Shown: in pieces, positions 9,296-20,003 of the stretch
How the letters are laid out: each line of letters begins with the position of its first letter
How positions within the stretch are numbered: the first letter of the stretch is position 1
Source of the DNA: Pseudopyrenochaeta lycopersici
Lineage: Eukaryota > Ascomycota > Dothideomycetes > Pleosporales > Pseudopyrenochaetaceae
Reading direction: 5' to 3'
NCBI GenBank assembly: GCA_003313425.1
Contig: NHZP01000002.1
Coordinates: 1,426,001 to 1,490,000, forward strand
Length of the DNA stretch: 64,000 nt
The notes under the pieces: model-generated
Seen by the model: only the letters and a program-made list of their open reading frames with translations
Databases searched by the model: none
Told to the model about the DNA's origin: nothing
Program-made: the position numbers and the translations under genes

Positions 9296-11191
9296 ATGAG
9301 ACTAGAGGATGAGCTTGATGATGAGGGTGCGCCTCCGCAAATCTACCGCGACGACGAGAATGCCAGCACGTGTTCCGCCGAGTCCGCCGTCTTGATCGCT
9401 CCTTCCGAGGCTTCCGACGAGGAAGACTACGCTGCCCAGGAGCCCTACTATGCTAGCAAATACATCCCACCGCGGTTGCAGAGCATTTGGAGTAATCTTG
9501 TCACGTGGGTCAAAGGCCCACAGCCTCCCCGACCCTGGAAGATCCGCCCGATTTTCCCCAAAGTTCAGGCCGCGCCAATACAGTTCATAAATAACTACTT
9601 TCCGACGCGGAAGCACAAGGTGCTGCTGCTGATATTCTTCTACGGCTGCTGGCTGTTGAGCTTTGGCCTGGTGCTGCATCGTAGTGCCTTTGCGGCGGAT
9701 ATACCAGGGTACGGCAGTCCAGTACGGATACGCTGCACCGACCGCTTTTGGAACGATGGGAATGGCTGCGGCCTTAATGGGGACCTCTGTCGACCTTTTG
9801 AGAACAGCTCTATGCCATTTCGATGCCCCGCGAATTGCAAGCGCGTGCAGGTGCTGAATCCACATGCCGTTGGAGATCAGCTGGTGAACTACCGGCCACT
9901 GGTCATTGGAGGGCCCACCGACGAGGAAGAGACGCTTGCGAAGACGTACTATCGTGCCGACTCTTTCATCTGCGGCGCAGCCATTCACGCTGGTTTCATC
10001 AACGACGCCTCTGGTGGCTGCGGAGTCGTCGCTCAGATAGGCGAGAAGAGTGAATATCCCAGCGTCAACAGGAAGCACATCAAGAGCATCAGTTTCGACT
10101 CCTATTTTCCAAAGTCCTTTGCCTTCCTCCCTGGCACAGCTGCCAGATGCCGAGACCTACGCTGGCCGTTATTGGGCGTCTCCCTCACTTTCACCATACT
10201 TTTGTCCCTTTTTACGACTTCACCCTCTGTCTTCTTCTCATCCATATTTGTAGGCATCTTCTTCCATGTTGCACTTGCATCCGATCCTCCAAATTTGACC
10301 GACTACTACGCTATTGTCAGTATCGCACTCGGACGGTTCTTGCCAGCAAGTTTCTGCATGTATGCGGTATACAGATTTGCAGTGAAACGCCAACTGCAGG
10401 GTCTCCACGCACAAATCGAGAAGACAATACTTTGGCTTGGTGGCTGCTGGGTTGGGGCTCTCAACAACTACACTTTTGACAAAATTCCCATTGAACGCTT
10501 GACCCCTCACGACATCAAAAACCAGCCAGGCGCCATTCCAGCACTCATCATTGTTGTCCTGACGTTGTTTTTCATCGCTCTCGGCCAGGCATGGGCATTC
10601 CGAATTGAAGGTCGGCTCCCGCGCTATCTTGCCATATACGGCATCTTAGTTGCTGGTATTCTCGCCCTCGTTGCCATTCCGAAGATGAACGTCCGTATTC
10701 ATCACTACATCCTTGGCTTGCTTCTTGTCTCCGGCACTTCTATGCAGACTCGACCAAGTCTACTTTATCAAGGCATTCTCATTGGTCTTTTCATCAACGG
10801 CATCGCGCGCTGGGGTTTCGACTCAATTCTCCAAACGCCCAGCGAGCTCCGTGGCGACGCTCCAGTCGGTTCTCTTATCCCTCTTGTCACCGCCCCTATC
10901 ATCCACAACAATCTTCATGTTCATAACCTCAAACCGAACATCACCTTCGAATGGCATTTGCCGTTTCCAAAGTACCACGATGGTATCAGCGTTTTGGTCA
11001 ACGATGTTGAGAGGTATCACGAATATGAAGAAAGAATGACGGACAGTTGGACTTGGGTTCGACATATGGAGGGCGTGAATGAGTACTTCAGATTTGGATA
11101 CCTGAAAGGCAGCGGGAGGGGTGATTATACGAGAGCCGGTGTTTGGAGGGCTGATGGCGGATGGACTGAGATGGAGCCTGGGCCATCGTAA
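9296..11191 (+). CDS. LCCL-domain multi-pass membrane protein
   Basis: Single exon, 631 aa. Order: acidic cytosolic N-terminus (1-60); a conserved segment before membrane helix 1 (about 109-127); an LCCL domain at about 147-270 with its Cys pattern (Cys147, Cys158, Cys165, Cys177, Cys181, Cys226, Cys242) and the Gly-Gly-Cys-Gly core; then a run of about seven further hydrophobic helices (290-520); and a soluble C-terminal domain rich in Trp and charged residues. LCCL domains are extracellular or lumenal folds. Fungi carry a family of LCCL proteins with this helix-LCCL-polytopic layout, function unknown. The topology suggests the LCCL domain faces the lumen or outside. Start chosen at the first ATG of the frame. 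Confidence 0.85.
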   Translation: MRLEDELDDEGAPPQIYRDDENASTCSAESAVLIAPSEASDEEDYAAQEPYYASKYIPPRLQSIWSNLVTWVKGPQPPRPWKIRPIFPKVQAAPIQFINNYFPTRKHKVLLLIFFYGCWLLSFGLVLHRSAFAADIPGYGSPVRIRCTDRFWNDGNGCGLNGDLCRPFENSSMPFRCPANCKRVQVLNPHAVGDQLVNYRPLVIGGPTDEEETLAKTYYRADSFICGAAIHAGFINDASGGCGVVAQIGEKSEYPSVNRKHIKSISFDSYFPKSFAFLPGTAARCRDLRWPLLGVSLTFTILLSLFTTSPSVFFSSIFVGIFFHVALASDPPNLTDYYAIVSIALGRFLPASFCMYAVYRFAVKRQLQGLHAQIEKTILWLGGCWVGALNNYTFDKIPIERLTPHDIKNQPGAIPALIIVVLTLFFIALGQAWAFRIEGRLPRYLAIYGILVAGILALVAIPKMNVRIHHYILGLLLVSGTSMQTRPSLLYQGILIGLFINGIARWGFDSILQTPSELRGDAPVGSLIPLVTAPIIHNNLHVHNLKPNITFEWHLPFPKYHDGISVLVNDVERYHEYEERMTDSWTWVRHMEGVNEYFRFGYLKGSGRGDYTRAGVWRADGGWTEMEPGPS

Positions 11192-11527
11192 GTTACATTG
11201 TATCATAAGTTTCATGTAATTAAATGCTTTTGGATACCACTTGCATATTAAAGACATGTACAGAGCGAGCGTCGTATCTAGCAAAGGAGAATTCAACTAT
11301 CAGCATTACGTTCGGGATTTTCAAGAAAAATGGATCCAATTTTAATTCGCCGTTTAATTAATATGATGCAATGACACAGCGAAGAAAAATGAACTATTCC
11401 TCTGCTCGTACTTCGCTTTCCCGATCGAAGATCTGAGAAGCGGGGTAAGTTGCCCGTTAAGACGAAGAGGTAAAATAAGAAGTTAGCCATCATCAATTTC
11501 GACTTTCGAATAAATCCCCCCAAAAGT
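11192..11527. other. Intergenic, no feature seen
   Basis: 336 bp of AT-rich sequence between two same-strand genes. It must hold the 3' UTR of the LCCL gene and the promoter of the GFA gene. No specific element recognised. Confidence 0.5.
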
Positions 11528-12718
11528 ATGACGACCAAAGATCTCACAGTGTCTTGCCATTGCGGTACCGCAACACACACCTTCACCGTACCGCTTTCTT
11601 CCCTCCCACTCCCTACACACCTATGCAGCTGCGACATCTCGCGCCGCATATCAGGCTCTCTCTTAACATCCTACATCAACATCACCCATAAAACTGTGTC
11701 CAATCCCAGTCCCCCAAAGCCAGACACGAGCACACTTACAGCCTATGATTCGTCGTCCATTCTGAAAAGATGGTTTTGCAGCACGTGTGGGACACACATG
11801 TACTTGGAGTATAATCATGATGGCCACTTTGAAGCAGCGACAGGGACATTGCAGGGTGAGAGTACCAATGAGATTGTGCAGGTGGAGAGTTGCATGTGGG
11901 TAGGAGATACGAAAGACGGTGGTGCGAGTCGATTTGTCAGGGAAATTAGGGGGAGAGAATTGCAGAGGTGGATGCAAGAGGCAGGGAAGAGTGAAGAGAT
12001 AGACTTGGACTGGACATCTAACCCATCTACAAGTACTACTGGTGAATCGAATGAAGAGACCGGGATTCCATGGAAGGATGGAGATGCAGTGCATGCACAT
12101 TGCCACTGCCGCGGCGTAGAATTCTGGATCTCCCCACCGACCAAAGACTCGAAAAACGCCCGTTCATCATGGCCAGACCTAGTAATCCCAGACTACCTGA
12201 ACCAATCCCAGAATCCAAACAACCACCCCTGGTGGCTCCCCGCTGAAAACAGGTACCTAGCAGGAACATGTGCATGCCACTCCTGCCGGCGCGCCTCCGG
12301 CTTCGACATCACCTTCTGGGCCTTCATCCCCACCGCCAACATCTCCCCGGACGCTTCCCTTACGAACCCCTTTCCCACGTCAGCGCGCTGGGGCACAATG
12401 AAAACGTACACGTCCAGCCCCGGCGTGACCCGCACCTTCTGTTCCACGTGCGGCGCAAACGTGTTCTGGAGCGGCCGCGAGGACACGCATGGGCGCAGGG
12501 ACTTGATTGATGTAGCGGTGGGGTTGCTGGATGCGCCGTCTGGTGCGCGCGCGGAGGAGCTGCTGGCGTGGTGGGCGGGAAGGGTCAGCTTTGAGGAGGA
12601 TGCGGTGAATCGGGGGTTGATTAGCGGGTTGGAGAGCGGGTTGAGGGAGTGGGGGGTGAGGAATGGGGAGAGGGTGTGTGTGGCGAGGTTTGGGGAGGAT
12701 GTGTTGAGGAGGGGGTAG
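11528..12718 (+). CDS. Tandem GFA/CENP-V-domain zinc protein
   Basis: Single exon, 396 aa. It contains two copies of the glutathione-dependent formaldehyde-activating (GFA, Mss4-like) fold. Copy 1 (about 8-140) has CHCG near the start and CSTCGTH later. Copy 2 (about 185-345) has HCHCRG, then CACHSCRRASG and CSTCGAN. These Cys clusters bind two zinc ions per domain in characterised relatives. The name is historical: most fungal members have no shown formaldehyde activity, so substrate is unknown. Copy 1 has a weaker middle Cys cluster (CSCDISRR) than copy 2 and may be structurally, not catalytically, important. GC content rises sharply toward the 3' end (G-rich from about 12480). Confidence 0.85.
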   Translation: MTTKDLTVSCHCGTATHTFTVPLSSLPLPTHLCSCDISRRISGSLLTSYINITHKTVSNPSPPKPDTSTLTAYDSSSILKRWFCSTCGTHMYLEYNHDGHFEAATGTLQGESTNEIVQVESCMWVGDTKDGGASRFVREIRGRELQRWMQEAGKSEEIDLDWTSNPSTSTTGESNEETGIPWKDGDAVHAHCHCRGVEFWISPPTKDSKNARSSWPDLVIPDYLNQSQNPNNHPWWLPAENRYLAGTCACHSCRRASGFDITFWAFIPTANISPDASLTNPFPTSARWGTMKTYTSSPGVTRTFCSTCGANVFWSGREDTHGRRDLIDVAVGLLDAPSGARAEELLAWWAGRVSFEEDAVNRGLISGLESGLREWGVRNGERVCVARFGEDVLRRG

Positions 12719-13166
12719 GATGGATGTGGGATGGGTGGGTTGCTGGGAAGGGGAAGTCAAGTGAATGCTGGTTTGGAGGAGCAGCTGAGATGAAATGGTA
12801 AGGAAATGACTGGATTCTGCAATATTGGTTCAATTTATATTATGGTGCGCGCATGGAATGATACCAGTTGAAAATAATGCTTCATCTGGGTTTCGGTTTA
12901 CGAGATTTTCACAAAATTTGCCTTGTACGCCTGACTCTGTTCTATCTTACCACGTGTTTCATACCGGGAGCAAAGAGATCTCTAAATTGCATGAGACTGA
13001 GATAGATGCAAAGAGCCAGTCAAAGGCCACACTGCGTGAATCACTTCTCAACTTATCAGGAGCGCTACTTTTGATATTGGTGGGTTACAATGTCACTCAA
13101 AACCGGTAGATCTTCAAAACTGAACATGTCATAGAATACTTCAACTATAAATCTCGCTGATGTGTT
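12719..13166. other. Intergenic, no gene seen
   Basis: 448 bp between convergent genes. A 94-codon open frame at 12825-13109 has no domain and no coding-like composition. Treated as 3' UTR and spacer. Confidence 0.5.
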
Positions 13167-13988
13167 CTATCTCGATGTATACCCCCCATCAACCGCCAGT
13201 GCACTCCCCGTCACAAAGCTACTCCGGCCACCCGCCAGATAAAGCACCGCATCAGCAATCTCCTCTGGCCGGCCCATCCTCTGCATCGGCACAGCAGTCT
13301 GAACCCTCTCCTCCATCGCTTTCAGTACATCCGGATTCCGCGTCGTCATCGGCGTCTCCGTGTATCCTGGACACACAGCATTGATTCTCAGCCCATCTTT
13401 TGCATAGTCTTCACTCGCGCTCCTCGTTAGACCTAGAATACCATGCTTGGACGCGGTGTACGCGGTAGACAGTGTGATGCCGACGACGCCTTGGATGGAG
13501 CTAAAGTTTACGATTGACCCGCGGGACAGCGGGCGGGAGTCGATGGAAGAGAGTATGGGTGTTTGGGTAAGCATTATCCGTGCTGCAGCGCGCAGGACGA
13601 AGAATGTTCCTGTGAGATTTACGTCGAGTACGCGCTTCCAGGATTCTGTCGTTGCATATGCGGCACCGCCTGTATGTTTGAGAGCAATACCTGCAGCGTT
13701 GACGACGTAATCTAGGCGGCCAAAGGCAGTTGCTGCTGCTTCTACAGATCGCGTGACTTGGTCCTCGGTCGTCACATCTGTGGGATAGGTTTCGATGCGG
13801 CACGTGGACTTTCCGCCTGTGCTTTTCTGGAGAGAATTTCGGATATCATTGCACACGGATTCCAATGCGTCGCCATTGAGGTCGAGGAGGGCGATTCCTG
13901 CACAGCCTTCACGAGCGAATGCCTGGGCACAGGCTTTTCCGATCCCGGAAGCGGCGCCGGTGATGAGAACAAATCCGGGGACGTCCAT
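13167..13988 (-). CDS. Short-chain dehydrogenase/reductase (classical SDR)
   Basis: Single exon, 273 aa, ATG at 13988. An NAD(P)-dependent Rossmann oxidoreductase: TGAASGIG at 10-17 is the cofactor loop, NAAG at 97-100 stabilises the core, Ser163/Ser164, Tyr177 and Lys181 form the active site (YTASK), and a typical C-terminal VDGGY closes the protein. Asp36 after the second strand (LLDLNG) favours NAD(H) over NADP(H). Substrate cannot be inferred. It lies immediately downstream of, and on the same strand as, the flavin monooxygenase, with a 328-bp gap, as in a tailoring-enzyme pair in a secondary-metabolite locus. Confidence 0.9.
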   Translation of the reverse strand: MDVPGFVLITGAASGIGKACAQAFAREGCAGIALLDLNGDALESVCNDIRNSLQKSTGGKSTCRIETYPTDVTTEDQVTRSVEAAATAFGRLDYVVNAAGIALKHTGGAAYATTESWKRVLDVNLTGTFFVLRAAARIMLTQTPILSSIDSRPLSRGSIVNFSSIQGVVGITLSTAYTASKHGILGLTRSASEDYAKDGLRINAVCPGYTETPMTTRNPDVLKAMEERVQTAVPMQRMGRPEEIADAVLYLAGGRSSFVTGSALAVDGGYTSR

Positions 13989-14316
13989 TGTAGTGTTTGG
14001 GAGGGTGGTTTGAGAGTGTATGATTCAAGGCTTGAGCATCTTCCTGTCAGTAGTGGAAGCCAAGGGTAAATATATGGTGGGTATAGTCATGATCTGCGAC
14101 TTCGGGATCGCATCCGTGATTCAGACAGCTCGGGATAGCTTGCCTCATATACGAGAACGCGTGCCATCTCTAATTCTCTCCTTCTGAAATGAGCTGATCT
14201 GCATATGATCTCTAGAAGAGCAGTACAGGAGAAAGATATTATTCATGTCGGTTTTGCGAAATTATTCATAGGCTATCAAGAATGACAAAACTATTCCATC
14301 TAAGTACACAGGTCCA
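13989..14316. other. Promoter of the first SDR gene
   Basis: 328 bp between the stop of the monooxygenase and the start of the SDR, both on the minus strand. No element recognised. Confidence 0.4.
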
Positions 14317-15984
14317 CTATGCAAAAATGAACCCCTCATACCCTTTCTCTTTGCATTCCTCGCATCGCTTACGGAAGTCAATTGCACTGCCAGCATACCT
14401 TGCCACAGTTCGTTCAGTTTTCCCCTCCACATTCTTGTTAATACCTGTCATCCAACTATCCACCTCGTTGACCAGTCCCGTCTTTCCGCACTCGAAGACA
14501 TGCTCGGTCCATGCGTCCACAGCTTCTGCCGTTGGCTCGAAGTATGTGTACCCATTGTCCTGGCAGTAGGCAAGCATGCTACAGATAACATCGCTCGCGT
14601 GTTCGATGCTGCGCGTTGCATTCCCGAAAGGCTGATGTGGCCCGAGAACCATGAGCATATTTGGCATCGCAGGCGCAGAGAGTCCGAGGTAGGTCTTGGG
14701 TCGGTGATCTGGCCAGATGGCGCTCTTATATCGCTCAGAGCCACGGCTCGCTATCAAGGGACGGCCGTCTTTTGCGTGCCAATCAATGGCACTGAATGCA
14801 CCGGTAATGGCATCAAAGCCGGTCGCGAAGATAAGAACGTCAAGTTCATACAACTGGCCATCGTTTGTCTTTATCCCGTTTTTTGTGACTCTTGAGATTG
14901 GTGTCTTTTGTAGATCGACTAAATGGACGTTGTTTTTATTGAACGCCTCAAAGTAGCCGCTTTCAAGCGGTACGCGTCTTGTACCAAAACCATGATTCTT
15001 CGGAATCAAACTCTCTGCAATCGTAGGATCATGCACGCGTTGGCGGATCTTTTCCGCTATGAACGCAGAGTACATGGCATTAGCCTCACGATCTGTGTAT
15101 GTGTCGCTGAACACCCCGAGCCACTTCCCGAATCCGGAGGATTTATACAATTTTTCCCAGTGCTCGACGCGCTCTTCTGGCGTTACTTCCATGCACTTGC
15201 GGGGATCGGCTTCATGCAGGAAGCATGTCGGTGTTGTAGCACATCGCTGGAATATTGCATCATATTCTTCCTTTGCCTTGACCATATCTTCCGACGTGAT
15301 TTGTGTGTTGCGAAGTGGGGCGGACCAGTTTGCTGTTCGCTGGAACACACTGAGTGATCCAATACTCGGCTCTTTGGATAGTGCAGTAATAGTTTGAATT
15401 CCAGTCGCTCCAGTTCCTACGACGCCAATTCGTTTGCCGGCAAAGTCGCGACTGATTTCGAGATTCGATGGCCAGCGTGAGGTATGAAAGGCCTGGCCCG
15501 CGAACTCTTGAATACCAGGAACATTTGGCAATGTTGGCGAGGACAGAAAACCCAAGCAGCTAACAAAAAATCGTGTCACGTATTCTTCACCCTTTTCGTC
15601 GGTGAACGTCCAAGTATGGCCACTCTCGTCCCAGCGTGCAGCCTTGATTCGTGTATTGAATTTAATATCCTTTTCCATATCATGCTTTTCTGCAACTCGC
15701 TTGATATAGCGAAGCGTTTCCGGTTGCTTCGCAAAGCTCTCTGTCCACTCCCATTCTTGTAACAGGTCCTTATCGAATGAGAAACAGTATGAGAGGGACT
15801 CGGTGTCAATTTGGCATCCAGGATAGCGATTCCAGTACCATGTGCCGCCAACGTCTGTGCCTGCTTCGAGGACCTTGACGCGCCAATTTGGAAAGCGTTT
15901 GCGGATGTGGTAGAGACTGCAGAGGCCGGAGAGGCCGGCACCGATGATCAAAACGTCATGGCTCTGCGATGTTGCGTGCGGCAT
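14317..15984 (-). CDS. Flavin monooxygenase, type I Baeyer-Villiger family
   Basis: Single exon, 555 aa, ATG at 15984. FAD site GAGLSG at 15-20; the BVMO fingerprint F-x-G-x-x-x-H-x-x-x-W-P is present at 161-172; NADPH site GTGATG at 190-195. GGTWYWNRYPG (47-57) is also characteristic of cyclohexanone/phenylacetone-monooxygenase relatives. Such enzymes insert oxygen next to ketones or oxidise heteroatoms, using NADPH and O2; the substrate is not readable. It is divergent from the Zn2Cys6 regulator across a 525-bp promoter and is followed by an SDR on the same strand. Flavin monooxygenases also occur in fungal RiPP clusters such as ustiloxin, which matters for the neighbouring UstYa gene. Confidence 0.92.
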   Translation of the reverse strand: MPHATSQSHDVLIIGAGLSGLCSLYHIRKRFPNWRVKVLEAGTDVGGTWYWNRYPGCQIDTESLSYCFSFDKDLLQEWEWTESFAKQPETLRYIKRVAEKHDMEKDIKFNTRIKAARWDESGHTWTFTDEKGEEYVTRFFVSCLGFLSSPTLPNVPGIQEFAGQAFHTSRWPSNLEISRDFAGKRIGVVGTGATGIQTITALSKEPSIGSLSVFQRTANWSAPLRNTQITSEDMVKAKEEYDAIFQRCATTPTCFLHEADPRKCMEVTPEERVEHWEKLYKSSGFGKWLGVFSDTYTDREANAMYSAFIAEKIRQRVHDPTIAESLIPKNHGFGTRRVPLESGYFEAFNKNNVHLVDLQKTPISRVTKNGIKTNDGQLYELDVLIFATGFDAITGAFSAIDWHAKDGRPLIASRGSERYKSAIWPDHRPKTYLGLSAPAMPNMLMVLGPHQPFGNATRSIEHASDVICSMLAYCQDNGYTYFEPTAEAVDAWTEHVFECGKTGLVNEVDSWMTGINKNVEGKTERTVARYAGSAIDFRKRCEECKEKGYEGFIFA

Positions 15985-16509
15985 CTTTGCGGTTTCAAGA
16001 AGAAATGTAATGTAGGGGCCTTGTGATGAATGCTAGGTGCACTGTTGATAGTGACGACAAACCTTTGTACTCTATACAGGGACGAAAATAGTATTAATGT
16101 TGCCCATGTTGGTCGAATGGAACAATAGAAGGCTCAGTAGAAGCCTTCCTGTTTCGACGCTTCCGAAGAATGGCAGCCGGAGACTCAACATTGCCTCGAT
16201 ATGCATCGGCTCATGACCCGATAAATGCGGGGTGCTGCGGCGATGCGAGGAGATGTCCCCATGCCATTCTGTGTCCCGGCAAACCAAAGACGTGGTTGCC
16301 ATGAAGTCTGATAAGAGCGTTTGCACTTGCCACTTGTGGGAAGAGGAAGGTGTCCCCGGCCGCCTAACCTAATCGAGCAGCGACCCTCGGAGAGGTCAAC
16401 GTCGCTTGCATTACGACACTTCCTGCACTTCCCCCTTGATGCTTCTGCAGGGCTTTGCTCGAAATGCTCAGCAAGCAGGCTCTTTCGATGAAATATCATC
16501 TGTACCAAC
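15985..16509. promoter_or_regulatory. Divergent promoter, monooxygenase / Zn2Cys6 regulator
   Basis: 525 bp between the monooxygenase and regulator starts. Zn2Cys6 proteins often bind CGG triplets in such shared promoters. CGG/CCG triplets occur (for example around 16175 and 16356), but I cannot define an operator. Confidence 0.35.
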
Positions 16510-18700
16510 ATGGCGGGCTCAAAGCGCAAAAGTACAGAAAAGGGCAACCGCGGCCGATCCTTCGGCGGATGCGCGACTGTACGTGAGCACATTCCAGTGC
16601 CCTTCTGGTCGTGCTAACAGGGCGCAGTGTCGGAGCAGACACATGAAATGTGATGAAGCGCGGCCGACCTGCACATCATGCAAGGATGCAGGTTTGAGCT
16701 GCGGCGGCTACGAAAAGACCGTTTTCTTCAGCACCGGGGCCACTTCATCTGATGGCATAGTTCGCTTTCGCCGGCCCTTACTCACTGAGTGTGAGCGTAT
16801 CTGCATGAGTGAGGCGTTGACATCTAGTATACCACCAAGTCTGGCTTTGTGGCACATAGAACAAATCGAAGAAAGAGGCGAAGCAGCATCCCGTACTGAA
16901 GATTTTGAGTTTTATCACGGCTGCTTCGGAGCTTTCAGGTTGGCACAAAACCAAAGCTGTATTGTGACCAATAACGGTACCACTGATGCGGACGAAGGAG
17001 AGTTCTATCCTCAAGGATTTGCCTTCTCCAGTGAAGATAGCCTATTGTCCTCGGACGACCTGGCCTTGACACCAAGGACCCGGCAGCTATACCATTCTAT
17101 TCTTGAAGATCCCATGCCTATGCATGATCTATTTTCCACGGCATTTGAACAGTGGGATTTCACAAACAACTCGAATCGGATCGAGGAAATCTTTGACATC
17201 GATTTCCCGCTGTCATCTACGGAACAACCTTCACAGTTCTCAGCACAAACGCAGGATTTCTACTTTCCGTTCACACTTGCCCAGACGACTGCCGCTCAAA
17301 TGAGCCAATCAGAATCGCCTGACTCAGTCCAAATCAATCCTACTACAGATAGCAGCTTGCCCCGGGACGCTGTGCACTTAGTCAAGCATTACTCGACTAC
17401 CGTGCTCAAGCTGCTGACTCCTTTCCGCCATAGCAAAACGCCTTGGCATGTTCTTTTTGTTCCACATGCCAAAAACTGTTTGGCTGCCCTCACTCTTGGA
17501 GAGAATCTGGATCATGCAAGCTTGTGTGCATTTTACGCCATACTAGCGGTCAGCGCCTTCAGCTTGAATGGGGTTTCCGGGTCCCTCACATGGCTGGATA
17601 CAGGCAGAAAATATAAACAAAAAGCTCGAGAACACGCTCGCCAAATGCTGTATACGGCGTACGATATTCCAAAGACAGCCAAGTACAAATCAATTCTTAT
17701 GGCTCTCCTCACTATGGTGCAGGTGGCAATGGTTACAGGCGATGTTGAACAGACTGACTGCTATTTTCTAGAGGCTGAGAAATTTATACGAGTCAAGGGG
17801 TTGAATCGCAAGAAATCTCGTAAAGTACGCTTACTTCATCACTGTTACGTATTCGAACGCATGTTCCACGAGAGCACTTTCGTGGCCAACATCAATTCCA
17901 ACCACCGCCGTCACGTTCGTAAAGCCATTGAATCGAGCGGCGCTGTTGTCCATAGTCACGACAGTCTCACCTTCCGTTTAGCCAACTGGAGTAATCTTGA
18001 GCAAGAGATGATGAAGGTCAAAGGGAAAGAAGAGGGCGAGAATGATCTGCATCTACAACTACCAGGAACCTGGTCCGCAACTCTCTATCCGGAGATATTC
18101 GGTGTCCCTGAAGTCTATATGTTCTTGCTATCACTCACCATCAGGCTTGGTGAACAGAAGTATGCAGCCGAAAAGCAAGATACGGCGGATACACTTGGGT
18201 TGAAAGATTTTTTGAGCCGCGCAAAAGCCGTGGAACGATGCATCAACCAGCTGCAACGCTCTCAGCAAAACCATGGTGATCCTCTCACTGAGTCATCAGA
18301 TCCACCGCTGGACATCATGTTGAAAGCCATGCAAAACGCTCTAGCAATCTACTTTTACCGGCGCATTTATGATGTAGATGCTTCGATGTTACAGTCAAAG
18401 GTGGAGGCGGTGCGGGACTGCCTCTTGCGCGTTGAGCCTGCCGGATCAGATATGGTTTACGGCTCTGCCAGATTGATATGGCCGGCATTCATCGCGGGTT
18501 GCGAAGCAGAAGATCCCGCTGTTCGCAGCACGATCCTGGACTGGTTTGATAAACTAGCACTGTGTAGCGGCTCCCGCCTTTTCGCCGACACAAGAGCTAA
18601 TATTGAGCGAATATGGATACAAAAGGATCAGGCCCTAGGAAGCAACATTGCGTGGGCTGACTTGATGAGGAGCACCTCTGTATATGTTGATGTAGCATGA
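16510..18700 (+). CDS. Zn2Cys6 fungal transcription factor
   Basis: Two exons: 16510-16578 and 16628-18700, with a 49-nt intron (16579-16627) inside the DNA-binding domain. The product is 713 aa. I chose the ATG at 16510 because splicing then yields a perfect binuclear cluster, C-x2-C-x6-C-x6-C-x2-C-x6-C, starting at Cys21, preceded by a basic stretch (KRKSTEKGNRGR). Reading through the intron would destroy the first two cysteines. The rest has the helical middle-homology region of fungal-specific regulators (roughly 290-600). It sits between the monooxygenase/SDR pair and the SDR/UstYa/repeat-peptide genes and is the obvious pathway-specific regulator candidate for this block. Confidence 0.9.
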
Positions 18701-19056
18701 TCGGTATTGTACATTGAACCGAGACCTCGAGTGCAACATTCTGTACAGGATAATTGTTGTCCAAACCTGCAAGGAGTCTGTCGACAATCAAGGACCATCG
18801 AAGCAGAAGGACCCCAATGATCGTTGCAAAGACGCAGGTAAGTCATCACGTGCCGGGAATACTTTCCTAAAAGACAACGCATCATGACTAATATGTACGA
18901 CTTACAGTCTTTCGCTACAGGCTCCGTTCTCCTCGGATCGCTTTTGCGATTTCGGTATACGTTCCGAAGATGACACTGACCTTCAGGTTCTGTGGTAACC
19001 AACACACTACATGTGAACACCCCGCGCACGACTGTAGTATCACGTAGAGATCTAAT
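18701..19056. other. Intergenic, promoter of second SDR
   Basis: 356 bp between two plus-strand genes. No motif assigned. Confidence 0.4.
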
Positions 19057-19950
19057 ATGGCTTCCTTCTCAGGAAAAGTTGTAAGTCAATAGTCCGCGTT
19101 TCGTATGTCATCTTGCCTGGACTTACAAGTTTCTAGATTGCCATTACCGGCGCTGCATCTGGCATGGGCCTAGCAACAGCAAAGCTTCTTGCTTCCCAAG
19201 GGGCACATGTATCTCTGGCAGATGTCAACTCGGAAGCTGCCAAAGCAGCAGCAGAGTCGCTTCATGATGGTCTTGATAATCATATGTACAAGGTCGTGGA
19301 CGTCAGAGTTGGTAATGCTGTAACTGCTTGGATAGAAGCTACCCTGGAAAGATTCGGAAAACTGGACGGTGCAGTAAATATGGCAGGCATAATTGCAAAA
19401 GCGAAGCCAGTTGTCGATGTTGAAGATGAGGACTGGGACCTGATGTTTGCCGTTAATACAAGGGGCGTTTTTAACTGCTTGAAGGCGCAAATCAAAGCTA
19501 TGACTGGAAGTGGATGCAGTATTGTGAGTTCATCTTGACCAGCTAAAAAATTTGAACTAACAGACAGCAGGTCTCTGCTGCAAGTGTTTTTGGACAATTT
19601 GGCGCACCAGGAAACGCAGCTTATTGCGCAAGCAAAGCCGCTGTTGCAGCGTTGAGCAAGACTGCAGCGAAGGAAAATCCACATATCAGAATCAACTGTG
19701 TAGCACCAGGTAAGAATTCAGTCTTCTCGTACTCGGTATACTCTGGCTGATGATAACTCAAGGCTCGGTGAATACTCCTATGTCCCAAGGGGAAGATCCT
19801 GAACATGTAAAAGAAGGTCTGCAAGTGACCGTCATGAAAAGGAGGGCTGAGCCTGTAGAAATAGCCAACGTCATTGCTTTCTTACTGAGCGAACAAGCTT
19901 CATTCATAACAGGGGCAGTGTATAATGTTGATGGTGGATGGGTTTGCTAG
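19057..19950 (+). CDS. Short-chain dehydrogenase/reductase, four exons
   Basis: Exons 19057-19080, 19137-19523, 19571-19709 and 19763-19950; introns of 56, 47 and 53 nt, all GT-AG. The joined frame gives 245 aa, the normal classical SDR length. TGAASGMG at 12-19 binds the cofactor; NMAG at 89-92; Tyr155 and Lys159 (YCASK) are catalytic; the C-terminus ends in a VDGGW motif. Asp37 after the second strand suggests NAD(H). The tiny first exon (8 codons) is needed to supply a start and the first strand. The 3' end is only 53 bp from the convergent UstYa-like gene. Substrate unknown. Confidence 0.88.
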
Positions 19951-20003
19951 ATAATGGTACAAGATTTAATGCTATCAAAGGGGTATCAAAGGAAAATACA
20001 ACA

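Noticed and set aside
9302..10078. 258-codon minus-strand frame
   Set aside because: Shadow of the LCCL gene, whose Cys pattern is on the plus strand.
12825..13109. 94-codon frame between the GFA and SDR genes
   Set aside because: No domain, no coding-like composition, position fits 3' UTR.
16406..16627. Extended N-terminus of the Zn2Cys6 protein from an upstream ATG
   Set aside because: Reads through an intron and loses two of the six zinc cysteines; the spliced model from 16510 gives a perfect cluster.
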